A stretch of 64,000 nt of DNA, from positions 178,699,315 to 178,763,314 of the forward strand of contig OV050030.1 in the NCBI GenBank assembly GCA_920105625.2, read 5' to 3'. This document shows positions 52,265 to 61,978 of this stretch, piece after piece. Each line of letters opens with the position of its first letter. Position 1 is the stretch's first letter. This stretch comes from Clusia tigrina (taxonomy: Eukaryota; Arthropoda; Insecta; Diptera; Clusiidae). The notes under the pieces were generated by a model. That model ran no database searches and was not told where the DNA came from. It saw only the letters and a program-made list of their open reading frames with translations. The translations under genes and the position numbers were made by a program.

Positions 52265-52515
52265 ACTGCAGCAAGCAATCTTAGACCCATCGACGGACAG
52301 CGCTCTTTACTTCATCAGCCATCGACGAAGACGTATCGATATACAGCTCTTTTCCTGAAAAGCCATCGATGAACACACATCGACGCACAGCTCTTTTCTT
52401 GAACAGCCATCAAGGAAGCCATATCGACGCACAGAGCTTTTCCTGAACAGCATGCAACGAAGGCACATCGACGTACAGCTTTTTTCTAGCCGAGCCATCT
52501 ACAAAGACGCCTCGA
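52265..52515 (+). repeat. minisatellite, about five units of 45-50 bp
   Basis: Units contain CAGCCATCGACGAAGACGTA, ATCGAC(G)(C/T)ACAGCTCTTTTC and CTGAA, diverged from one another. Confidence 0.75.
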
Positions 52516-52569
52516 GGTAACACAACTTTTTGTCTCCAGCATTCGCAGCAACTGTACTGAGACTTTTCT

Positions 52570-52860
52570 GAATTCGTGAATTATATGGTTTATAATCGAT
52601 ACTCCACTAATGCCCAGAGTTACAATCGCTTACTGGATTTGTGGATTATATGGTTTGTAATCGGTGCTCCACTAATACCCAGAAGTACAACCGCTTACGG
52701 AGAGCATTCTGAATTAGTGGATTATATGGTTTATAATCTTATATGGTTTATTATCAATACTACCCGATACACAGAAGTGCAGCCGCTTACTGAGACTATT
52801 CTGAAATAGTGAACTACATGGTTTATAATCGGTAGCCCACTAATACCCAGAATTACAAAT
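52570..52860 (+). repeat. second minisatellite, about four units of 65-95 bp
   Basis: Units contain TTATATGGTTTATAATCG, CCACTAATACCCAGA and ACAACCGCTTACGGAGA. One unit has an internal repeat of TTATATGGTTTAT. Confidence 0.75.
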
Positions 52861-53042
52861 AAGTACGGAGACTTAGCTATTAAAATCCTTGACCAAATTC
52901 AATGGTTCAATTTAATAAAAAAAACAAAAAAAAGAGGTTATATATTTAGTTATTTTCTATAAACGACTCTTGGCAATCCGGCGAGCTAACCTAGGCGAAA
53001 GAAAGAGTATTTTACAGTGGCGCCCAAGCATGGACTTTCACA

Positions 53043-53549
53043 TGTTGTGAGTTAGAATCAAGCTACCTACGAGTAGTTGACTCACAGCACCGACTCCTAA
53101 CTGCTATACCACACATTTGGTGTGGTTAGCTTTAAGCAATTAAGTTAAGTAAGAAAGAACATATTTTTAGGGTGCAAGTATTATAAGTAACTAGAATTTA
53201 TGTAATAAAGATTATGTAAACTTTTAGGGTGTTACAGTTCCGCAGTCGAGTTGACGAAGGGCATTGAAATTTAGAATGCACCATCGATACTTTTACAGTA
53301 GGTCAGTTGGCTTGACCAACTGACACCAATTAACAGGTGCGGAACTGGAACACCAGAAAGGTCAGTTCACAGACTGAGAGTATTGTTTGGAAATAGTATA
53401 TAAGAATTAGTATTTTAAGAATAAATCTTCTTTTTGTTGTAAACTAAAGTTTATTTCTAAAGAGTGAGTTTAGGTTTCCAGATACACAAGGCGCCCAGGA
53501 CAAGCCACACGAGGACCTCCCCCAGGACAATCAGACAAGGACCCCAACA
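53043..53549 (+). repeat. LTR of an unclassified LTR element, copy X1
   Basis: 507 bp, TGTTGTGAGTTAG...CCCCAACA with a TGTTG/CAACA inverted end. It matches 57210-57772 from its first base onward while the sequences before it differ, which fixes the left end. A primer-site-like TGGCGCAGCCGGTC follows at 53553. Confidence 0.75.
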
Positions 53550-54557
53550 TTTTGGCGCAGCCGGTCTTAAGGACCTACACGAGGAGTCCCACGGCAACGA
53601 ACCCTGAAGCAATGAAGCATCCTGCAACAAATTCAAAGGACCCTAAAAAGAAGATGTCATCAGATAAGATAATGGTGAGTAGAGTATATAGTAGCATAAT
53701 TTAAGTAGATACTTCTGCGACCCTGAAAGCGCCGTATTGCTGGTCAAAGAAGTCGCAACATATAGGCGCGTTTGCGCTGTTGCACGCAGCTTTGTATGGG
53801 CAAATATAAACCGTCAGTATAATCCGACTGTCTATGTATGTCGTCCTAGCTGTGAGGATTTTTTGTGTAGGGGATTCGAGTTTGTTTGTCGATAGGGACG
53901 TTTATATTGTTTTTTAACTTAAATTTAATTATTTGACATTGTAAGCGTAGGGTATTAGAAAATAATACTTCAAGAAGTACTTGCAACACGGGTTGTTTCG
54001 TCAAATTTAGAGTAGTTCCGTAACTACGATTGAAAATATAATATTTTGCACGGAGAAGTAAAGCAACTCAACAAAGCATTTTACTGAAATGAGGATGTGT
54101 CAGTAGTGCTTTAATTGTTTTTTGTGTTTGGAAATATAATTTGATAGGGAGGAAATTATGGAAAATAATTTCGTGAAACCAATAACATTGTCAAAATGGG
54201 TTCAAAGAGATATTGTAAATGATCAGTATTTACCTTCAGTAGTTGCGCAATTAATTGAGTATAATTTTTATACTACTTGATTCCAGTAATTTTATTTCTT
54301 TTCTTCGGCATTACACTACAGTTGTCTTCCTATGTGGAATAATCTTTGTTTTATTAAATAATAACACTTAAAACTTATTGGTATACTATTTCTCATTTTA
54401 GTATATAAGATCATACATTTTCAAGTCAAATGATAAGCTAAATGAAAAAGAAAAATAGAAACAAAATCGTGTGTAGTGAGAACATAATCAAAACAAAGTG
54501 AAAGTTACGTGCTTAGTATTATGTGGTAAATTTATTTGTAGCACATTGTAGTCTATT
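53550..54557 (+). other. leader of X1 with conserved short exon and GT donor
   Basis: After the primer site an ATG (53654-53656) opens seven codons that run into GTGAGT (53675-53680). The same arrangement is in X2 (57878, donor at 57899). The rest is noncoding and similar to 57900-58690 by eye. A possible acceptor TACACTACAG lies near 54306-54315. Confidence 0.55.
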
Positions 54558-54911
54558 TTGGATATAATATTGATCCATCTATTGTACCTGGAAGAGTTCC
54601 ATGTTAAACCTCAATTTTTCTTTGATTTTAAAGAAACAAATTTGGGAAGTGAACCTCGAAACAATGAACGACAGCTGAAGGACATAACGTCGTTACTTAA
54701 GGACGGAAAGCGTTTTGGAGTTAGGAAAAGAGGAGGAGAACAAAAGCGGGAACGGAAGCGATTGACGTATTTAAGAGAGATGCTAAAAGAGCAAGAAACA
54801 GTGAAGGTCCCTATGCCGTGGGAGCAGGCAAATAAATTGTGGCAAGAGGTATGCCAATTGGAGGAGCAGCAATACAAGAGACGTGGGATGCTTAAAAAAA
54901 GCGATGCATAA
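54558..54911 (+). pseudogene. charged gag-like fragment in X1
   Basis: 117-codon frame, Lys/Arg/Glu-rich, with RKRGGEQKRERKRLTYLREM and MPWEQANKLWQEVCQLEEQQ. The last block recurs in X2 at about 59085-59135. I do not recognise the family. It may be a gag exon of X; it is probably shortened. Confidence 0.45.
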
Positions 54912-54949
54912 GAATAGTATCATTGTTATGTAATTAATTTGCTAGTTTA

Positions 54950-55141
54950 CCAACGCTTAACAATATCCACTAAGTAGCGTATAATTAAGCCTTATCTCTA
55001 ATTACAGAATTTAAATATCTATTCCTAACCCACATAAGTATAAGCGAGCTGAAAGTCCTGGCAGCTAGTTCTAGTAAATTTTGTATGATAAGAATTGATT
55101 CTTATCCTTCTTTTGTAAATTAAATAAATAAATAAATAAAA
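54950..55141 (+). mobile_element. short LINE-tail or SINE insertion with 15-bp target duplication
   Basis: 192 bp that end in (AAAT)n, flanked by exact copies of TAATTTGCTAGTTTA (54935-54949 and 55142-55156). X2 has the uninterrupted site at about 59173-59195. It resembles the 3' end of a 5'-truncated non-LTR element; the parent family is not identified. Confidence 0.82.
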
Positions 55142-55271
55142 TAATTTGCTAGTTTAAGTGTCACCACTAATTGAAAATAAATATTTAATGATTAATAAAG
55201 TTTTAAAATAAAAAAAAACAAAGCAAGTTGAGCATTTATTATTTTTGATTTTGGAATTCACAGTTTCATAG

Positions 55272-55421
55272 ATAAGAATAAACATAACGATTGCAATTGT
55301 CATGTTTTGTTTAATCATTATATTTGTGTTAAAAGCAAGAAGACAGTCCACAGTAATTAATAAAACCAAAATTGTAAATGAACCTCAAGCAAATGATATC
55401 GAATTGATAAAAATAAAATAA
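55272..55421 (+). pseudogene. env: errantivirus-type Env C-terminus (second family)
   Basis: 49 codons: one hydrophobic transmembrane segment (ITIAIVMFCLIIIFVL) followed by a basic, polar cytoplasmic tail, as at the end of gypsy-group Env. The rest of env is absent. It is followed by a purine tract AAGAGGGGAGG (55513-55523). Confidence 0.6.
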
Positions 55422-55523
55422 ATATAGAACTTAAGAAAAATATAAAAAAGCAGATACGAATTAAATAAATCGAAGAATTTAAAATGTAACAACTCAGGAG
55501 AGTTCTCAATTTAAGAGGGGAGG

Positions 55524-55682
55524 AGTTATGTCCCTATCGTAACACAAATCCCCACATCCGTGAAAACATTCAAAACTGTCAATTCGGCGCATTTTTGCAT
55601 GCAAGTTACGTCCCTATCGTAACACAAATCCCCACATCCGTGAAAACATTCAAACCTGTCAATTCGGAGCATTTTTGCATGC
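55524..55682 (+). repeat. LTR start of the second gypsy-group element with 80-bp tandem duplication
   Basis: AGTTATGTCCCTATCG at 55524 directly follows the purine tract, as expected of a 3' LTR. The first 80 bp repeat as AGTTACGTCCC... at 55604. From 55683 to about 55850 the sequence is LTR-like without frames; the LTR end is not visible. Confidence 0.65.
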
Positions 55683-55949
55683 ACCGAACTGAAGTTGTAG
55701 CATAATATACTAAGCAGAACGAACAGTCTAATGTAAACGACAGACAAACATAAACACATACAAATATACATATACCGACAAGATAGCTTTTAAGATATTT
55801 TTAAGTCAGTCTTAACATTCAAGTTAATAAAGAATGACGTGATTTTTACTAAATGTATGTTGCGCAAATGTATATAAACATAACTCGCGCGGGTGATTGG
55901 CGATGTATGAACTGATATAGGTGTAGGGTGAATACAGGTGGCAGACTGC

Positions 55950-56340
55950 TTTGCTGCTTCAAAATGATTCCCATCTCGAACATGAGCGCAATATACGGCG
56001 GGTTTCTTTTCATGGTGTGGCGCCGCTCCCGACAGGAGAAGCATAAGTCAGTACTGGGGCAATTTTCCGCCTTATGCGAGGCTGTCAAACAATTCACACA
56101 CAGGTCATGCCTTCATACCTCGCGCAACCGGCTTGTGACACTGGCTTTCTGATATAGGGCAGGTAGGTGTGAGGTGAGCAAGTTGTTCAAAAATAATACA
56201 TAGGTCCAATGTTTCAATCGCTTGGTGGGTGTTGCGTCGGAGAGTGCGCAGTGCATTTGGCTGCACTCCCATATAGGACTGTATCGAGGAATGTTCGCGT
56301 AAAGATGATGCCGTACCCTGCAATCGGTGGCATACATTTC
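55950..56340 (-). pseudogene. gag: BEL/Pao gag zinc-knuckle fragment
   Basis: On the minus strand CVNCLTASHKAENC (CX2CX4HX4C) is followed by CFSCRERRHTM (CX2CX4H), the paired knuckle of BEL/Pao Gag. An in-frame stop separates it from an upstream stretch (56113-56337). No pol follows; a small orphan fragment inside the LTR region of another element. Confidence 0.55.
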
Positions 56341-56356
56341 GAACAGACATCAGCAT

Positions 56357-56690
56357 AGAAGAATATCGGCGTCATTACCCAAAACCCAGGTGCCATCTCA
56401 AATGACACATAAAATACATTCCCAAAACAAGCAAATAATAATTTATTGGAGATATTAAATGCATACTTTATGATCACACTCATATGATATTTTGTTACAC
56501 TTCGTTCAGCAAGACTAAAGATAAGTGTGAGAAAAATAATCTAAAATCGCACCAAATTATCTAAAGATAGGACGAGATAATTTAAAAATATAATCGTGAA
56601 AGTGCTTTGTGTTTTTATATAAAAAACTAACCAAAATGAAAACTTAAACTAAGTAATGCATACACAAATATAATGTAAAAAGTTGCCAAG
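56357..56690 (+). other. AT-rich noncoding stretch, probable leader
   Basis: No open frame, no repeat. It precedes the gag fragment at 56691 and ends AAGTTGCCAAG before its ATG. Confidence 0.4.
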
Positions 56691-57077
56691 ATGACACACG
56701 AACAACAAGAACGACATATTTCAGCATCAGATATAATGAAGGAAACTGTACGGATCAAGGAGTACCATGGGAAAAAATACTTTGACCTTTCATCTTTTAT
56801 TGGTGAAGTGAATGTAATTCTGTCCATTTTTGCGAAAAATTCAGCAATGAAAAACTATATTATCCAGCGGCTCGTTAAAAGTAAAATACAAGAAGCTGCA
56901 TTACAAGCGATTCAGACGCTAGAAGCGAATCAATAATGGGACGAAATTAAACCGGAGCTGATACAGAATTTCGGCGTACGACAGAGGTACCACATAAACA
57001 TAATGTTCATGCCCTTCGTTCAATGTACGTCTTTCTTAATTGTCTTATCTGGAGACCAACAGAATACCGACATTTAG
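56691..57077 (+). pseudogene. gag: gypsy-group gag fragment (second family)
   Basis: 82 codons to an in-frame TAA at 56934-56936, then 46 further codons in the same frame. The region around DLSSFIGEVNVILSIF and WDEIKPELIQNFGVRQRY has the helical capsid pattern of errantivirus Gag. It stops at 57075-57077 and the LTR X2 begins 133 bp later. Confidence 0.6.
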
Positions 57078-57209
57078 CTCTTCGGAACTTATTCCCGGCA
57101 ATTTTGTACTTATGTATGCAAAATACTGTCTTTCCTTCTTTACCGTCTTTAAGTATTTTTTTATCAACCCAAGTTTAATACGCAATGCTGAAAATATGGT
57201 CTTATCTGA

Positions 57210-57772
57210 TGTTGTGAGTTAGAATCAAGATACCTACGCGTAGTTGACTCACAGCACCGGCTCCTATTAAATTCATTAAGAGAGCACATATTTTTAGGGT
57301 GCAAATTTTGTAATTGAATAGTATTTATGTATTAATTATGATGTAAACTTTTAGGGTGTTACAATTCCGCAGTCAAGCTGACGAGGGGCATTTAGAATGC
57401 ACCGACAACTATTTTACATTCAGTAGGTCAGTTGGCTTGAGCAGCTGACACCAAACAGCAATCGCGTAAGTGGAACACTAGAAAAGTCAATACGTAGACC
57501 TAAATGTGTGTTTTTAGGTTAATTGGATTCAGCAACTGACAACAAACAACAATTGCGTAACTGGAAGTCCAGAAAAGTCAATACGTAGACTGTAATTATT
57601 TCTAGTGATTGGTATATAAGAATTAGTATTTTAAGAATAAAGCTCTTGTTGTTTTAAAACTAAAAGTGATGTAGTGTTTATTCTAAAGAGTGATTTAGGT
57701 TTACAGGTACACGCGCAGGACAAGCAGCAAGAGGACGCTCCCGAGGACATAAACCAAATACGATCCCCAACA
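57210..57772 (+). repeat. LTR of the unclassified element, copy X2
   Basis: 563 bp, homologous to 53043-53549 with TGTTG/CAACA ends. It contains one extra segment (about 57490-57590), a second TCAATACGTAGAC-type unit. The primer-site-like TGGCGCAGCCGGTC starts at 57776. Confidence 0.75.
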
Positions 57773-59328
57773 TTTTGGCGCAGCCGGTCTTAAGGACCTA
57801 CAGGAGGAATCCCACGGCAAGGAACCCTGAAGCAGTGAAGCATCCTGCAACAAATTCGAAGGACCCTAAGAAAAAATATGTCATCAGACAAGATAATGGT
57901 GAGTAGAGTGTATAATAGCGTAATTTTAGATACTCCTGCGACCCTGAAGGCGCCGTAGCGCTGGTCAAAGAAGTCGCAACCTATAGGCGCGTTTGCGCTG
58001 TTGCACGCAGCTTTGTATGGGCAACCATAAACCGTTAGCATGATCGGACGGTCTATGTATGTCGTCTTAGCTGTGAGGATTTTTTTTGTAGGGAATTTGT
58101 GTTGGTTGTCGATAGGGACATTTATATTGTTTTTAAATTTGTTTTATTTATATGGTTTCAAATTATATGGATTTAAAATCAAAATAAGAATTGATTTAAA
58201 TATTTGACATTGTAAGCTTAGGGTATTAGGTGAGAATATTTGAAGAGGTGCAGATGACAGGTGTTTGTTTTCAAATTGATCTGAATATTTGACATTAAAA
58301 GTTTAGGGTATTAGGCAGAAATATATCAAGAAGTGCTTACAACACGTGTTGTTGCATCAAAGTTTTTGTAGTTCGGAAACTACGATTTGCAAACGGAAAG
58401 AAAATGGTTATTTAATAATTTGCACGGAAAAGCAAAACAGCTCAACAAAGCATTTTACTGAAATGTGGATGTGTCAGTATTGCTATAATTATTTTTTATG
58501 TTTAAATTCTAAATTTTATTGATGGTGAGAAAAATATGGAGAATAATTTCGTGAAACCAATAAGATTGTCAAAATGGGTTCATAAAAAAACAGTAACAAA
58601 ATCGTAAGTACGTATTGATGTAAATGATCTGTATTTATTTTCAGTGGTTGTAAAATTAATGAAGTATAATTTTTATACTTACGTTTCAAGTAATTTTATT
58701 TTTTTTAAGTATTATCGGGTTTAGTAAGAAAATAATTGAAGCAAATCGTCGCCGCTATGCCAAATGGTGCTTCATCCAAAATTGACAATATTAGAGTTAT
58801 TAGTATAATTATGTTTCACAAACCATTCTGTATTCTGCCAAAAAATCCTACATCCTTTGTAGTCCTACATCCTTGCATAACATTCATTCGTTCATTAGTA
58901 TATTACTAGATTTGTTTTTCGTTAACATTCCTTGTTTTGCAATAAATGTTTTTACAGTCATCCAATGATGGTGTAAAGTTTTCATCTGACAAAGTATGTA
59001 TAATTTTAGGCAAGTATTAACTACATAATAATTTGAAAGTATCACTGTATTTCAAAATAGTTTGAATTTTAGCTAGCAGGCAAATAAATTGTGGCAAGAG
59101 GTATGCCAATTGGAATAGCAGCAATTCAGGAGACCTGGGATGCTATAAGGATAATATCGGTGATATGGAATTAATTTGTTAGTTTATGTGTCATCACTAA
59201 TTAAAACAAGTATTTAATGATTAATAAAGTTTAAATATAGAAAAAAAGAAAACAACTTTGTAGCATTTATGATTTATGGAATTTGATTTTGGAATTCACA
59301 GTTTCATAGATAAGAATTTGTTCAGTCT
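57773..59328 (+). other. leader of X2, noncoding
   Basis: Collinear with 53550-55290 apart from indels (for example extra ATATGG-containing sequence near 58150-58280) and lacking the 192-bp insertion. No long frame. The pair stays alignable until ATAAGAAT (55279 in X1, 59316 in X2); X1 then enters env-tail sequence and X2 enters a gag-like frame. Confidence 0.6.
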
Positions 59329-60474
59329 ACCGCAGCGCCAAGAGCAGCTATAAGATTGCTAGAAGCTCAAAAGATGCAGAGCGAGGTAATTCAGAAGAGA
59401 ATCAGGAATTGTAGGAAGGATAATAAGGCACGAAAGAATAGAGAATATTACCATAAGCGCTTAGCGGAACTAGAAGCCTTGTTGAAGACATTCAATGATA
59501 ACAAGGAGGAGTTGTAAATTTTTAAGGAGTGTTGTGGTGACAAGGAGTACTTTGCCAAGGATTATCCGTTATATGTCAACGGTTTAACACGGGACTGGTT
59601 GACTAAGTTCAGATTGGATCAGGAGGAGCTGAAAGCACAAGCAGATAGTCCTAGTTCGCAGGAGGAGAAGCCTCAAGACAAGTAAAGGTCTTTACAGACG
59701 GAGGTAAAATTATTTACGGAAAAGCTGTTTGAACAGTTGGAACCGGCAGCAAGCAAGTGTGAAGACCATGTGCTCTGGAGATTAGCAAGGGACGGTGAAA
59801 ACTTGTCAACTTTGGAAGCAGCAGACCAAGCATTAGCGACTATTCATAGTCGAACGGAGGAGAAATTTTTTCAAGTCTTCAAGGATACAGAAGAGTTGAA
59901 GACAAATACGGAATTTCTCGAGAATAAAACTAGAGAACTTTCTAGGCAACTCCGAGAAACCGAGGAAGCCGTATCGTATCTGGAGAAGCAAAATCTAGAG
60001 CTTAAGAGAATCGGGGCAACTGCTAAGCCAGCAAGAGTAAGATCGGCATCAACCTCTCAAATACATACGCAAACAGTACTAGCTTTGCCACCAGAAGTTC
60101 GCTGGCCGGAATATTTATCTCCGGAAGGGATAGGTCGTGTGGTAAAGCCCAAATTAATATTGAGTGAAGAGAGGGAAGCGGAATTGTTGTTTGGCGCATC
60201 GGAAATCGGTGTCGAGCCATCTCCGGGAAGTCCGATATATAATGAAAATCAGGGATATCCGCCAAACGAGCCAGAAAAAGTAACAGTGCAACAAAGTCTT
60301 GATACAGTGGACAGTATTTTGCCTGTACGAGCAAACGGTCGAAGATTAATTAGTTTGAGTCCGTCACTGGTCAAGTACATCTCAGATCCGGGGGAAGTGA
60401 ATTTGAAAACCACCCAAAAAAACAACGCTCAAGTTTTACCATTTAAACCCAACGGAGATGATCTCTCACAATAG
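59329..60474 (+). pseudogene. gag-like coiled-coil frame following X2
   Basis: One frame of about 380 codons with two in-frame TAA stops (59515-59517, 59683-59685). It begins after an acceptor-like TTTGTTCAG with a basic helical region (RAAIRLLEAQKMQSEVIQKR). It contains a coiled coil (NTEFLENKTRELSRQLRETE and following, about 59890-60010) and an acidic/Pro-rich tail. It lacks zinc knuckles and enzyme motifs. I do not recognise the family; by position it is probably Gag of X. Confidence 0.45.
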
Positions 60475-61978
60475 TTCAGAACATGCGCAATCACCACCAG
60501 TAATTCAGCAAACGTTAAGCACTGAGCACGCTCAAACTTCTAAGCTAGTCACACCCACACCAATAAAACTAATAAACACGCAGGAGCAATACACCATTGC
60601 TCTTTGCACCTCAAAAATAATAAGCACAGATTCTCAAGGAGACTCGGCTACGCTAAATATGCCAGCAAACTTTCAGCTCTCTTGGAGTGGACAATGTGCC
60701 TCTCCAAATTCAACAGCATCTCCAACACAAATCAAAAACAACAAAGGTCCTGCTATGAGTATATATAAGCAACAACAACTTACCAATGTTATAAAAAAAA
60801 CTTCACACAGTGTGCAAAACCAAACATAAGCACACAAACAGGTATTGATCGACACATAACAATAAAACGAAAACGCAACCCAATTGCCAAGGCAGAAAAG
60901 AATAAACTTGTTAAAAATAATACAGATACCCTAAACAACAACCGTTTTGCTCTATTAAGCGATAGTGCAGAGTCTGAACCAACTAAGAGTATTGCATTCA
61001 AACCACCACCAATTTACTTGCGGGAACGCAGTTCCAACTTTTTAATAGACAGTGTTGCCAGCTTGATTGGTAAAAATAATTTTCATGTGGTCCCGCTGTT
61101 GAAGGGTAAAATAAATGAAACAAAAATTCAAATATATTTGGAAAAAAACTATATAAAAAACTTTCCTTGAAAATGAAAAGAAAAATTACTATACTTATCA
61201 GATAAAAAGTAGCAAAGGGTTGACAGTTGTTATTAAAGGTATAGAACCTGAAGTAGACCCTATAGAACTAAAATATGCACTCCAAGAGACTGGATTCACA
61301 GCAAAATCTGTGTTTAATATAAGGAATAGGGAAAAAATTCCGCAACCACTCTTTAGAATAGAACTAGAACCAGGGAATATTAAATTAAAACAAACCGAAA
61401 CCCACCCCATTTACAACTTAAAATATTTAATGCATCGTAGAATAACAGTCGAGGAGCCTCACAAACGAAAAGGCCCAATACAATGCACAAATTGCCAAGA
61501 GTATGGGCATTCGAAATCGTACTGCACCTTACGTACTGTATGCGTTGCGTGTGGCGACTTCCATCCATCAAAGGAATGCAAGCTGAACACAAGTGAGAAG
61601 GATACAAAAAAATGCAGCAATTGTGGGGGGAATCATACTGCTAACTACAGAGGCTGCCCGATATATACACAACTAAAAATCAGTATGAACCAAACTGCTA
61701 AGACAGTTCGAACCCAAAAATATAGTGCTCTACCTACCAACACAAACCATATTGGAAGCACCACCGAAAACCTCTCTTCATCCACTAGCTATGCGAATGT
61801 ACTGAAAACTCGCGTTTCTGATAAACCGAGTCACCCTATGCAATCTCAAAATTTAGAAACGTTAATATTTAACTTGTCTCAGTGTATTACTAACTTCATG
61901 TCCTCGATGCAATCTATGATTCAAGAGCTTGTACATAACCAAACCTTACTTATGAAAACTCTACTTTCACAAAAATGA
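60458..61978 (+). pseudogene. Jockey-clade ORF1 (nucleic-acid chaperone)
   Basis: A polar N-terminal part (60458-60829) is followed by broken segments (about 60840-61170: NRFALLSDSAES, KPPPIYLRERSSNFLID) and an intact C-terminal part from 61220 that contains TVVIKGIEPEVDPIELKYAL and three knuckles: CTNCQEYGHSKSYC, CVACGDFHPSKEC and CSNCGGNHTANYRGC. This order (RRM-like fold then knuckles) is that of Jockey ORF1. Its stop overlaps the ORF2 start as ATGA (61975-61978). Frameshifts lie near 60829 and 61170. Confidence 0.83.

Larger units (their letters stand above)
52077..53042 (+). repeat. LTR 3' part and primer site of another LTR element
   Basis: No coding frame. It ends TATTTTACAG followed by TGGCGCCCAAGCATGGAC (53018-53035), a lysine-tRNA-type primer site as in many gypsy-like elements. 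The upstream 900 bp therefore probably belong to its LTR, which contains two minisatellites (below). It is cut at 53042 by the next LTR element. Confidence 0.6.

Noticed and set aside
53043..57772. X1 LTR and X2 LTR as the two LTRs of a single complete element
   Set aside because: Sequence after the second LTR is again a primer site and leader, and no target duplication matches (TTTCACA on the left against TTTTGGC on the right).
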